This document shows positions 8,986 to 19,727 of a DNA stretch of 64,000 nucleotides, piece after piece. The translations under genes and the position numbers were made by a program. Below the pieces are notes generated by a model, which saw nothing but the letters and a program-made list of their open reading frames with translations, ran no database searches and had not been told where the DNA came from. The number at the start of each line of letters is the position of its first letter. Position 1 is the first letter of the stretch. The DNA is from Erinaceus europaeus (lineage: Eukaryota; Chordata; Mammalia; Eulipotyphla; Erinaceidae): the NCBI RefSeq assembly GCF_950295315.1, contig NC_080165.1:11411093-11475092 (forward strand), in the 5' to 3' direction.

Positions 8986-10376
8986 AAGAAATAAGACTCC
9001 ATCTTTTTAAACAGTTTTGAGAATGATAAATGATATCTGCATCCTTTAGCTTGGATTTTAGATGAAGTATCTTTTCTAAAGCTTGGTGAATTGCCATATT
9101 CTTTTCTAAAGTAGTAACAAATAATAAAATGATGCAGATAGGGGACTCAAACAGCAGTCACTTATCTCTTCCAGTCACAGAGTTCAAGATCAAGGCAGCT
9201 TCTTCTGAGGACTTTCTCCTTGCTTGAAAGATGCTATCTTCTTCCTGTATCTGCATCCTGATGTGCCCTTCCTTCTGTGTGTGTATCTTCTATGTCCTGA
9301 TGCCTCTGATGTGGACATGAGTCAGAATATCTGAGCCCACTCTCACAATCTCACTTGGACTCCATCACGTGTTCTAGAGAGAGCTTTCTGCAGTTATCTG
9401 CCTGATGGCCAACTTGATAATACCTCCTTGAGCTGACTTTCTTCCCCCTGCCTTCCTCCAATATAAAGGGCCACCTAGCACACTCTATTTACAACAAAGC
9501 ACAAATGAAGACACGTGGAGTCTTATGGACTCATAGACCTCAGTTCTCAGTCTTTGCTTGGGGACTCCAAGTACGGAATGGGGTGGGGTGTGCAGTGGTC
9601 ACTGTGGAGAAGATGCAAACACCAGTGGAAGGAGCTGTTAGTGGAAGCACAGGGGAAAGCAAGCTGAGCGGACCCAAGCTCACAGGGTGAGAAAGAAGAA
9701 GAGATGAGATAGAAAGGATCCCCACGGTGTGTATCCCTGATGAGTGAAAAAAATTAAACCTCTAACAAGACCTCCTTGAGGGTTGACTAGAATCTCACAA
9801 CCATCGCAGAGTGGAGTGAGGATTCCACTATCTATGCTCCTTCTTCCCAAGCTCTCAAAATCCTTTGTCCTTGCAGCTCATTTACTGAGGAGCTAAGCTG
9901 CTATTTGCTGCTATTTGACATGTGGCATATGGGAAACGAAGGTAAAAGGACTCACCAACACCCTCATAGCTGTAGGAGAAAGTCAGGGCTGGGTTGTGGA
10001 TTATGTTTTGGGCTCCCTGCCCTCTGCAGCTGAGCCCACTCTTTACTGGAACCACCCCCAGGGACAAGGTTGGCTGGGTTTCCTGGAAGGAAGGCAAAGA
10101 ATTTTCTTTGCATGCCCTGGGCTGAGATTTTTGTCTGGAGGCTGCTGGGGAGGGTTGTGGTTGGAGCCTGGGGGAAGGGAGGGGAGGCTAGCAAAGTCTT
10201 ATCAACCTCACTGTGTCATGGTGGATCCCAGACCCAGCACTGGACCTGCCACTGTCTTGGCTCATGTTGTCTGATTCTACTCCAGGAAGGACCATTTCTC
10301 TCCAACTGTGCATTGTAAGAACCGACTACACATGTTATGCATTTTTACTAATGTGTTAATGAGACAGAGAGAAAAG
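8986..10376. other. single-copy DNA, no gene supported
   Basis: The sequence is non-repetitive throughout. Open frames near 9505-9690 and 9915-10318 have no recognisable domain, and I could not pair them with convincing splice sites. Confidence 0.4.
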
Positions 10377-10550
10377 GAGAGGCTGGGGAGATAGGCCACC
10401 TGTTTGCTGAAGCCTGTGTCTTGCCATTCTCCGGGTGCTGGGATGGAGCCCTGTCACCACACAGGAGAACAAGCACTGGGGAAATCTCCATAGATGGTGG
10501 AGGAGTGCTGGGGGATGACTTCCCTCCACCTTTGTCTTCCTCCTCTCTCC

Positions 10551-10582
<32 letters not shown>

Positions 10583-11124
10583 GTCTTCCTCTCTCTCTCT
10601 GTATTCCTCTCTCTCCCTCTCTCTCTCTCTCTGTCTTTCTCTCTCTGTCTTCCTCTCTCTCTCTCTGTCTGTCTTTCTCTCTCTGTCTTCCTCTCTCTCT
10701 CTGTCTTTCTCTCTCTGTCTTCTTCTCTCTCTGTCTCTCTCTGTCCTCCTCTCTCTCTCTGTCTCTCTCTCTCTGTCTTTCTCTCTCTGTCTTCCTCTCT
10801 GTCTTTCTCTCTCTGTCTCTCTCTCTCTGTCTTTCCCTCTCTGTCTTCCTCTCTGTCTTTCTCTCTCTGTCTCTCTCTCTCTGTCTTTCCCTCTCTGTCT
10901 TCCTCTCTGTCTTTCTCTCTCTGTCTTCCTCTCTCTGTCTTTCCCTCTCTGTCTTCCTCTCTGTCTTTCTCTCTCTGTCCTCCTCTCTCTGTCTTTCCCT
11001 CTCTGTCTCCCTGTCTTTCTGTCTCTGTCTCCCTCTCTATCTCTCTCTGTCTTTCTGTCTCTGTCTTCCTCTCTCTCTCTGTCTTTCTGTCTCTGTCTTC
11101 CTGTCTCTCTCTCTCTCTCTCCTT
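10377..11124 (+). repeat. SINE type D with expanded pyrimidine tail
   Basis: A type D head (GGCTGGGGAGATAGGCCACC) at about 10377-10545 runs into roughly 580 bp of CT-rich repeats at 10546-11124. These are nested units of TCTCTCTGTCTTCC and TCTCTGTCTTTC. The long frames over it (for example 264 Arg/Glu-rich or 286 Ser/Leu-rich codons) follow from the repeat and are not genes. Confidence 0.85.
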
Positions 11125-11389
11125 CTCTTTTCCTGAAATCAAAAGAATGAGACAGCTGGCCCAAGAGCAGTGGAATCATGCAGGTATGGGGCACCAATAC
11201 AAAGAGACAGAGACAAAAAGATCATCAGAGCATCACTCTGGCATATTTTTACAAGGGGTAGAACCTCCCCGGGTAGTGTAGTGCAGTAGTAGCTCTCCTC
11301 TCTCTCTAGAAACAGAATGAGAAAAACTGGCTTGAAGAAGCCCAGAGTGATGATATCACACATATGCAAACAACACATTAAAAATAAAA

Positions 11390-11998
11390 AGCTCTGTGGT
11401 CAGTGTGCACTGTGCCACATGCAAAGATTCAGGTTCAGCCCCCTGGCTCCCACCTGCAGGGGTGAAGCTTCATGAGTATGGGAGCAGTACTTGCAGGTGT
11501 CTCTCCTCTCTGCCTCTCTGTCTCTCTGTCTTTCCCCCTCTATTAAAAATTGGCCACAAGGGGAGTCGGGCTGTAGCGCAGCGGGTTAAGTGCAGGTGGC
11601 GCAAAGCACAAGGACCGGCATAAGGATCCTGGTTCGAACCCCGGCTCCCCACCTGCAGGGGAGTCACTTCACAAGCGGTGAAGCAGGTCTGCAGGTGTCT
11701 TTCTCTCCTCCTCTCTGTCTTCCCCTCCTCTCTCCATTTCTCTCTGTCCTATCCAACAACGACAACAACAATAATAGCTACAACAATAAAAAAACAATAA
11801 GGGCAACAAAAGGGAATAAATAAATAAAATAAAATATAAAAAAAAATGGCCACAAGAAGCATCTCTCTGCCATAAGCAGTGATGGGGACTAGTGCTGGGG
11901 ATCGAACTTGGGACAATAACCCTGGTAGCAAGAGTAAAGTAAAATAAAGTAAAGTAAAGCAAAATAAAATAAAATAAAATAAAATAAAATATATCACC
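11390..11998 (+). repeat. SINE type B split by a SINE type A
   Basis: The type B halves are 11390-11550 and 11857-11998. The tail ends in (AAAATAA)n at 11941-11993. Confidence 0.75.
11561..11846 (+). repeat. SINE type A nested in SINE type B
   Basis: A nearly intact type A copy with the head GGGAGTCGGGCTGTAGCGCA. A perfect 10-bp duplication, TGGCCACAAG, bounds it at 11551-11560 and 11847-11856. This proves an L1-style insertion into the older SINE. Confidence 0.95.
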
Positions 11999-12099
11999 AT
12001 TTATAGGCAAAAACGAAATAACAGCGATATTTGCACCAATAACAGCAATAGTTGCTTAGCTCCCTTACTTTGATGGGACATAATAGAAATAAAAATGTA

Positions 12100-12268
12100 T
12101 GTCTTTTTTTTTTTTTAAAGATTTATTTGTGAGAGAAGGACACAGCGGGAGAGTAGAACACTGCTTAGTTCCAGCATGTGATGGTATGGGGGATTGAACT
12201 TGCAACCTCTGGGGCCTCAGGCATGCAGGTTCTGTGTCCTAACATGTTGAACCATTTCCCTGGCCCCC
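12100..12268 (-). repeat. SINE type C
   Basis: Minus-strand copy: T-rich tail at 12103-12118, then CTGCTTAGTTCCAGC and GGGGGATTGAACTTGC, ending at CCCTGGCCCCCC. Confidence 0.75.
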
Positions 12269-12469
12269 CAAGTACAAGTTAAACTTGAGTGGTTGCCTAT
12301 CCTGCTCTTTTCAGGCTGCTGCCATGAAGTCCCAATAACTGGGCGCTCACACACTGCAGAACCTTCCAGAGGCTGGGAGCCTGAGCTCAGGGTTCCTGCA
12401 GGGTGGCAAAGGACTTCCATTTCCTTGTGTTCTCACATAGCAGAAAGACAATGAGGGGCGTACACGTCA

Positions 12470-12757
12470 CTTTCTTTTATTTTATTTTATTTATTTATTC
12501 CCTTTTGTTGCCCTTGTTGTTTTATTGTTGTAGTTATTATTGTTGTTGTCGTTGTTGTTGGATAGGACAGAGAGAAATGGAGAGAGGAGGGGAGGATAGA
12601 GAGGGAGAGAGAAAGACAGACACCTGCAGACCTGCTTCACCGCCTGTGAAGCTACTCCCCTGCAGGTGGGGAGCCGGGGTTCGAACCGGGATCCTTATGC
12701 CGGTCCTTGTGCTTTGCGCCACCTGCGCTTAACCCGCTGCGCTACAGCCCGACTCCC
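12470..12757 (-). repeat. SINE type A
   Basis: An intact minus-strand copy ending CTACAGCCCGACTCCC. Its B-box-like GGTTCGAACC is well preserved, which suggests a young copy. Confidence 0.93.
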
Positions 12758-12904
12758 TCTACTTCTCTTTCTATCTCTAGCACACCCTTCCCTCTCAATT
12801 TCTCTCCATCTCTATCCAAAATAAACACTTTTTTTGAAGAGAAAAGAAAAGGAAATAAAGGAAAAGAAAAGAAAAGAAAAAAGAAAAGAAAAACCAGAGG
12901 TCTG

Positions 12905-13135
12905 ACAAGCTAATTCACCTGGGGAGATTCTTGCCTGGCTATACATGTAATCCATGTTCAAGCTCTAGCCTGCCTTTTATACTTCTCTCTCTCTCTCTTT
13001 CTCTCTCTCTCCCTCTCTCCCCCCTCTCTCTTTCTCTCTCTCTCCCTCTCTCTCTCCCTTTCTCCCTCTCTTGCTTTTTTTCTCTCTCTCTTTCTCTCTT
13101 TCTTTCTCTCTCTCTCTCTCTCTTTCTCTCCAAAC
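12905..13135 (+). repeat. SINE type D with polypyrimidine tail
   Basis: A short head (CACCTGGGGAGATTC, TTCAAGCTC) is followed by about 150 bp of CT/TTTC repeats (12984-13130). Confidence 0.6.
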
Positions 13136-13209
13136 GCCAGTCTTGTTCAATGAACCCCCAGTGATGAAAAAAAAAAAAAACACACTGGACAGTCTACCAT
13201 CTTTTTTTT

Positions 13210-13503
13210 TAAAGTTTTTTTTTAATATTTATTTTATTTATTTATTCCCTTTTGTTGCCCTTGTTGTTTTATTGTTGTAGTTATTATTGTTGTTGTCGTT
13301 GTTGGATAGGACAGAGAGAGAAATGGAGAGAGGAGGGGAAGACAGAGAGGAGGAGAGGAAGACAGACACCTGCAGACCTGCTTCACCGCCTGTGAAGCGA
13401 CTCCCCTGCAGGTGGGGAGCCGGGGTTCAAACTGGAATCCTTATGCCGGTCCTTGTGCTTTGCGCCACCTGCGCTTAACCTGCTGCGCTACAGCCCGACT
13501 CCC
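13210..13503 (-). repeat. SINE type A
   Basis: An intact minus-strand copy. The flanks TTTTAAAGTTTTT and TTTTTTAAGTTTTT may be its target duplication. Confidence 0.92.
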
Positions 13504-13679
13504 TTTTTTTAAGTTTTTAAATCCATAATTACATTTTACTATTTTTACTGACATAGTGAAAATTAAATAATAAGTATTCTTAGATATCTTTACAAGGTAA
13601 CATAAGAATCATGTGCTTTATTGGATGAGATTTATGTCTCTGGTCCCAATTATTCTAATAAATTATCCAACTTCATTTA

Positions 13680-14085
13680 TTTATTTATTTATAAAATGGA
13701 AACACTGACAAAACAATAGGATAAGAAGAGTACAATTCCTACCACCAAAGCTCTGTATCATAACCCCTCCCCTGATAGCTTTCCTATTCTTTATCCCTCT
13801 GGGAGTATGGACCCGAGGTCATTGTGGGGTGCAGAAGGTGGAAGGTCTGGCTTCTGTAATTGCTTCCCACTGAACATGGGCATTGACAGGTCGATCCATA
13901 CTCCCAGCCTGCCTCTCTCTTTCCTTGGTGGGGCGGGGCTCTGGGGAAGTGGGGCTCCAGGCCACACTGGTGGGGTTGTCTGCCCAGGGAAGTCCACCAT
14001 CTTTCTTATACCCCTCCTCCTATCAGTCATTGCCCTTACCCCACCCTCTTCCCTTCATCTAATTTTAGTTCTGTCATCAACATTC
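13680..14085 (-). mobile_element. L1 3'UTR fragment
   Basis: On the minus strand it carries GGTCGACCTGTCAATGCCCA-type sequence and ends in a (TAAA)n tail at about 13675-13693. The same 3' segment recurs at 51890-52605, 61130-61725 and 63265-64000. I infer L1 from the A-rich tail and 5' truncation. Confidence 0.65.
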
Positions 14086-14339
14086 AGTGGCTGATCTTTA
14101 TTTTGTCCATTCATTAATTTTTATTTCCTTTTATTGCTCACACAGGTAAATCATCTGATACTGATATTTTCCCTTCTGACTTGTTTGTTAACTTTTTTTT
14201 CTTTCAAATTTTTTTTTTTTTAATATGAGAGCAATGGAACCAGACCAGAGTGATGTCTGGTTCTTTCTCTCCTCCTATATTTCTTATTAATACACAGATA
14301 ATTAAAATAAAATAAACAGTAAATATGAGAGCAATGAAC

Positions 14340-14549
14340 AAAAAACTGTGATCTTTATTTATTGGATGAAGATAGCCTGAAATTGAGAGGAGTGGGGAGG
14401 CAGAGAGGGAGAGAAATAGAGAGACAACTGCAACACTATTTCACCACTTGTAAAGCTTCCCCCCCTGCACGTGGGAACTTGGGGGCTTGAACCCAGGTCT
14501 GTGTGCACTGCAACATGTGCACTCAACCAGGTGCACCACCACTAGGCCC
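14340..14549 (-). repeat. SINE type B
   Basis: Minus-strand copy with tail ATCTTTATTTATTGGATG and head GTGCACTCAACCAGGTGCAC. Just upstream, 14222-14260 holds a short type C piece. TATGAGAGCAATG repeats at 14225 and 14323 and may be a target duplication. Confidence 0.85.
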
Positions 14550-14770
14550 CTTCTTACTTATTTTGCTTCATACAGTCCCCATTGAATTCCTCCCACTTTA
14601 TTGAAAATGGTAACACCTTTTGTGTAGCTGAGTAGTATTCCTTTCCCAGGGAATATATACCACACTTCAGCCCTTTACAGACAAATGCTTCATAATGTCC
14701 ATCTTCATGAGTCTCTAGTCTTGTGACTAAACCCCTTCCTACAAGGCCTCTCCTTCTGTTGACATACTGG
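14550..14770 (-). mobile_element. old L1 ORF2 3' fragment
   Basis: GCTGAGTAGTATTCC, about 14626-14640, is the complement of the GGAATACTACTCAGC stretch typical of the ORF2 end. The rest is degraded. Confidence 0.55.
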
Positions 14771-14939
14771 AGAGTTTACCATGTAAATTTTGAGGCACAA
14801 GCATTCAGTACACCCACAGGAGAGGTGCTCAAGGCTTGAAGAAAAACCCCTAAGACAATTAACAGTGCAGTTGTAAGAGAACTATGGCCTTACTGAAACT
14901 CTCTGGAGCACTCATAGGACAACATACAGAAGAAACAAG

Positions 14940-15254
14940 GGAATCATAATAATCATGCAAAGAAATTCTCATGCCTGAGCTTCTAAAGTCCCAGGTTCAA
15001 TCCCCTGCACTGCAAAAAGCCAGAGTTGAGCAGTGCTCTGGTAAAGAAAAATAAAAGTCTGCATTAGTGACCCTAGAAGTGACAGGACTCAGAACTTACA
15101 AAGATGGGGCTCCAAGTTCGAGCCCCACCACCAGTTTCCATCACTGCATATGCCAGGATGCTGCTGTTATCTCTCTCTCTTTCTGTCAGTGTCTTTGTCT
15201 CTCTGTGTCTCTGTCTCTTCTTCTTGACATTAAACAACTACACCTTCAAAGAAA
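14940..15254 (+). repeat. SINE type C followed by SINE type D
   Basis: A type C copy (14940-15050, with CCCAGGTTCAATCCCCTGCA and GAGCAGTGCTCTGG) is followed by a type D copy (15072-15254, with AGTTCGAGCCCCACCACC). The type D copy is flanked by CTGCATTAGTGAC (15058) and CTGCATTAGAGTGAC (15260), an imperfect target duplication. Confidence 0.75.
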
Positions 15255-15289
15255 AACTCTGCATTAGAGTGACTCCAAAATTGTGGATT

Positions 15290-16240
15290 GAATGTAGGTA
15301 AGTTTCAGATCAACTTTACCCAATTTGTTTAGCCCAGACTCCTCCCTTCTCATCTATATAGAAAACTGACACAAGATTGTTTTTTTAAGTGTACATCCAA
15401 ATAGATTTACAAGAGTACTTTTAATACCTTCAGACGGAACGCCCGAGTGCTAAAAAAGCATAGTGACACACAACTAGGCATTAGTGACTCTCCCCTGTGA
15501 GGCTTCAATAAGTAATGCCGAGTTTTCAGCTCCATGAAATATGGTAACTGCCCTGCTGTGTGTGTCAGCAGCCAGCGGCCAGCAGCCAGGCTGTGATAAA
15601 TGGATGGAAAAATATGTGTGCCATCTTGCCGTTACACTGTTTCCAAAAGCTCCTGGAGCTTGCCAAGGTTTTGCACTTTAGCTAACACACCCTCTTGCCT
15701 TGAGAAGTCAAGTTCCAATATTGCAAGGCGATGATTCTGGGTGTATTTTGGGGGTTATTTATATTTTTGTTGTTGTTGTTGATCTTGGCATGGGTTTAAC
15801 ACCAAAAAAAAAAAAAAAGAGGAGCAAAGTGAAGTGGAAATGCTCATATTCGAAAATGTGCAGCAAAGCTGGTGAGGGGTTTCGAAATACACTTCAGATC
15901 ACACATGCTCCTGGAATGACAGACTCATGAGACCAAGGACACGGAAGCCCTTGGGGCCCTTGGTTGTGCTCTTATTTATGGATATGCTTCCATAGGACAC
16001 GCGACCTTATCGTTGGTTCTGCAGGTGTATTCGTTTATACTATCTTTGCTTTATACTATCTTTTCAGAAAAGCATTCCTACATTGGAAAACTGTTTCGGT
16101 CTCAAATGACTTCCCAGAAACTATGAAAGGTTTCATGCTATTCCTATCTAGACCTGGGAGAAAGTGATAGATTCTGGCTTGTTGACCGTGGACTCTGGTG
16201 TTCACCATACCATAGGAGAGAACAGAAACCTTCCATAAAA
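15290..16240. other. single-copy DNA, possible conserved non-coding segment
   Basis: There is no repeat. The stretch at about 15400-15720 has balanced, non-simple composition and no coding frame, as is typical of conserved non-coding DNA. Conservation itself cannot be judged from one sequence. Confidence 0.3.
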
Positions 16241-16803
16241 GAGATTATGCTTAGTGAAATGAGTGAAGGTGAAGAGTAGAGATTATGCTTAGTGAAATGA
16301 GTGAAGGTGAAGAGTAGAGATTATGCTTAGTGAAATGAGTGAAGGTGAAGAGTAGAGATTATGCTTAGTGAAATGAGTGAAGGTGAAGAGTGGAGATTAT
16401 GCTTAGTGAAATGAGTGAAGGTGAAGAGTGGAGATTATGCTTAGTGAAATGAGTGAAGGTGAAGAGTGGAGATTATGCTTAGTGAAATGAGTGAAGGTGA
16501 AGAGTGGAGATTATGCTTAGTGAAATGAGTGAAGGTGAAGAGTGGAGATTATGCTTAGTGAAATGAGTGAAGGTGAAGAGTGGAGATTATGCTTAGTGAA
16601 ATGAGTGAAGGTGAAGAGTGGAGATTATGCTTAGTGAAATGAGTGAAGGTGAAGAGTGGAGATTATGCTTAGTGAAATGAGTGAAGGTGAAGAGTGGAGA
16701 TTATGCTTAGTGAAATGAGTGAAGGTGAAGAGTGGAGATTATGCTTAGTGAAATGAGTGAAGGTGAAGAGTGGAGATTATGCTTAGTGAAATGAGTGAAG
16801 GTT
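16241..16803. repeat. 38-bp minisatellite, about 15 copies
   Basis: The unit starts GAGATTATGCTTAGTGAAAT and repeats every 38 bp. The first four copies end GAAGAGTA and all later copies end GAAGAGTG. Otherwise the units are nearly identical. The unit resembles the ORF2/3'UTR border of L1 (TTAAGTGAGATAAGTCAGAA at 28139), so it probably arose from an L1 3' end. Confidence 0.97.
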
Positions 16804-16824
16804 TGTTTGTTTGTTTGTTTTGTT

Positions 16825-17022
16825 TTGCTTTACTTACTTGTTATGACAGAGAAACTGAGAAGGGAAGTTAAAGAGTAGGAGAGAGACAGAGAGACATTTG
16901 CAGCACTGCGTTCACCACTGCTGAAGCTTCCTTCCCACAGATGGGGACTGAGGGATCGAACCCAAACCCTCGCACATGATAGACAACACGTGTGCTCAGC
17001 CAGGTGTGCCACTGCCTGGTCC
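16825..17022 (-). repeat. SINE type B
   Basis: Minus-strand copy, joined to the minisatellite by (GTTT)n at 16803-16820. The head ends GTGCCACTGCCTGGTCC. Confidence 0.8.
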
Positions 17023-17554
17023 TTTTTACTCCTTTCTTTTGGCACATTTGGGCTGAGCGGTTTCTGGCCTGGATGGGAAGAAATTACATTTCGAGGTAAG
17101 AGAAGACTACCATCATGAATTGACATACCTCAGGTTATACACACAGCCCTGACAGACAGACCTTTGAACAAACACCCCCGTCTACCCACTCCCTAACCCC
17201 CATGTCCCCTGCAATCCTGAATCCAAGGTCCTCAAGTTCGCCTCTGGTTTCACCTACCATGGGGGAGCTAGTCCTTGCCTGCAGGTGCTCAGACCTCCCT
17301 GCATAGGTCAGGACCTGGAGCACCTGCCCCACTGGCCCAACACCTGGACTGGGGTGAAGGCCCTTCTGTCAGGGGCTCCCAGGCTTAACACCCTGGCACG
17401 ATCTTCCCTGACCCTCACCTTCAAGAACCCATTGTTACTGTCTCAAGCTTATTTGGACCTTCACCCTTCCCACCACCCAGCATGTCTTCCCTAAGTTTGT
17501 CAGCTTACCCTGGCTTCTGTCTCTGTACAGGGCCTAGAATGGGCTCCCCTGACA

Positions 17555-17557
<3 letters not shown>
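17023..17557. other. single-copy DNA, no gene seen
   Basis: A GC-moderate, non-repetitive interval. No exon could be defined. Confidence 0.45.

Positions 17558-17606
<49 letters not shown>
17558..17606. repeat. (TG)n microsatellite
   Basis: About 24 GT units without interruption. Confidence 0.95.
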
Positions 17607-17607
<1 letters not shown>

Positions 17608-17649
17608 TGAGGTGGATTACAAGACTGTAAGATTAGTGTGTAGTTCCAC

Positions 17650-18165
17650 AGCACCACCAATGTCCTGTTTTCTCACACCCTTACCTCTCAAAAGAGTTCT
17701 CACCAGGCTTAGAAACAGGTTTTTTTTTTTTCTTTGCACATTCATGTGTATTCTGTCTCTAGATTTAACATATGAGTGAAACTATCTGGTAGTTATCTTT
17801 CTTCTCTTATTTCATGAAGCATAACCACCTCCAGTTCCATCCATTTTGTCCCAAAGGACACACTATCACAATATCATCTTTTCTGTTTGCAGAGTACTAT
17901 TATAGAGGATACATAATCCCAAAGCTTCTGTAGCCAGCCATCTGTTGATGGACATCTAGGCGGCTTCCACTCTTGGCTACTGCGAATAATGCAGCTATGA
18001 ACACAGGGGTGCATATGTGTCTTCTGATTAGTGTTTCAGTGTCCACTGAGTAGGTGCCCAAGAGTGGTATTGCTGGGCTATAAGGTAATTCCATTTTTAT
18101 TTAAGGATTCTACATTCTTCCGAAGGGGCGTGTACACCAGTTTGCGTTCCCTCCCCCAGCTCCAT
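17650..18165 (-). mobile_element. L1 3' fragment (ORF2 end)
   Basis: The minus-strand frame at 17900-18094 shows the familiar ORF2 C-terminal order PAIPLLGTY, then a TPVFIAALF-like segment. The copy is truncated at both ends and carries no tail. Confidence 0.85.
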
Positions 18166-18589
18166 GGGCTTTTGTGGAGATGCAGAAGGAAAACCCTCAA
18201 CAAGCTTCTCTGTGCTGATGGGAGACCAAACTTATCATCGACCAGTGTTTGGGCTCATCAGATGTGAGCATAGATCTAGGGACAAGTATCCCGAGCCCCA
18301 TCACTGACTCCCTCTTCCCTCACCTCCTCTTCCTCAGGATGTGTGTCCCAGGAAGCCTTGTGGGCAGGGGGTGGGGGTAGGAAGGCATCTGGAGCAGAGT
18401 TGGGGTGAGAGCCCCACAGCAGCTCTGTGAGTGGCGCGACTCTGCTGGGGGTGCTGGTCAGAAGCTGAGCCCATGTCTGGGCTGCGACCGAGAGCTGCAG
18501 GTCGGGGGGGGGGTCACAGAAACCCCTTCCTGGTCGCCTGCAGGTGTGAAGTTGGCATTCATGGTGTCCCCACCTTCTTTCTTCTTGTT
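18166..18589. other. single-copy DNA, no gene seen
   Basis: Non-repetitive and GC-rich near 18350-18540, with no supported exon. Confidence 0.4.
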
Positions 18590-18758
18590 TGCTTTTTTTG
18601 TGCATAGAGACAAACAGAGGCTGAGAGTGTAAGAAACCACAGCACTGCAGCTTTCTTCAATGCAATGGAGGGAGGAGGGCTGGATTTGAACCTGGGTCTT
18701 GCACAGGGCAAAGCAACACACTAAGCAACACACTCCAAGTGAGCTATACCTATGCTCT
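18590..18758 (-). repeat. SINE type D
   Basis: Minus-strand copy with TTTGAACCTGGGTCTTGCAC as the complement of its B-box-like part. Confidence 0.6.
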
Positions 18759-18759
18759 T

Positions 18760-19727
18760 ACTTTTTTTTTCTGGGCTCAGAGGGCTGCCTGCCCTTCCCA
18801 GAGTGCTAGAGCTTTGACTGATCTGTAGACATTAGTGAGGCATCGTTCCTCTGGCCACTGTGGATACAGAGACCCCAGGGGAGAAAGCGGGGGAGTCCTA
18901 GACTGTGCACTAAAGTTAGGACCCCGTCAGGGGAGCAGAGTTAGAGAGTGGGCATGGGGATTCTGGAAGGTTCTCAGGAGCTGTGGGAAGGAGAAGCTGC
19001 AGGCATCGTAGCAGTAGGCAGAGGTGGCACAGATGTGAGTAGAGGGGAGAGACACCCGTGATGCCTTCATGCGTATGTGTGTGAAGATGCATGTGTGTGA
19101 GGTTCCTATAGATCATATCCATCCTCAGGGCTCACTGACCTCTGCTGTAGGTTAGTTCTACTTCCTGACCATTTCTCAGTCAAGCTTCTGTCTTTAGTGA
19201 CTACCGTGTGCCTAGAGTTTACGACTTCTTGAACTGTGTCCCAGAGACTTAGATGGACCGTCTCATGCAATTCTCAGTGCTGTTTTCCTTAACAGACAGG
19301 AGGAAACAGGTCTGAGAGTTCAAGATCCTGATAAAAGAAGGCAGTGAGTCCCCTAATGGAGTCACTGCTGCTCTCAGGAGAGGAATCTGGAGCCTGTTGA
19401 GATCACCTGTCTGGCAGTCTCTTGCCACCCCCCAAAGGAATGTAGCCATGCCACTGCCAGCCTGTCATCTCAATGTCACTTCCTGTCTCCACTGCCTTCT
19501 GCTTGTGAATCTCTGTGTCTCCTCAGGGAGCCCCATCCTGTTTGCTGGGGGGCGGGGGGGGGTGTTCCCTTCATCAACCCTTGAATTAGCCAATAAGATC
19601 TTTAGGATAAACATAGCATGATCTCGATTTTTGTTTTCCTTGTACATTTCCAAATCCTGCTGCGAGGTCTCCTGGTACCAACACCCAGGAGCTACTATGA
19701 CCTTGTTTATCTTCCCCATCCTTGCTC
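18760..19727. other. single-copy DNA with a MIR relic
   Basis: A MIR-like segment lies at about 19195-19400 on the plus strand (CTCATGCAATTCTCAG, then ACAGGAGGAAACAGG). The rest shows no exon. Confidence 0.45.

Noticed and set aside
10348..11197. Long open frames of 218-286 codons on both strands
   Set aside because: They come from the CT/GA repeat, which lacks stops in several frames. Products are monotonous Ser/Leu or Arg/Glu strings.
11561..11635. tRNA gene from the A-box and B-box in type A SINE heads
   Set aside because: The heads are tRNA-derived but lack a foldable acceptor stem and sit in many dispersed copies with SINE bodies.
13791..14094. Frames with SIHTPSLPLSF found here and in several other places
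   Set aside because: They recur only in copies of the same L1 3'UTR-like repeat, in either strand sense, so they are not a gene family.
16241..16803. CRISPR-like array
   Set aside because: The 38-bp units are contiguous with no unique spacers; it is a tandem minisatellite in mammalian DNA.
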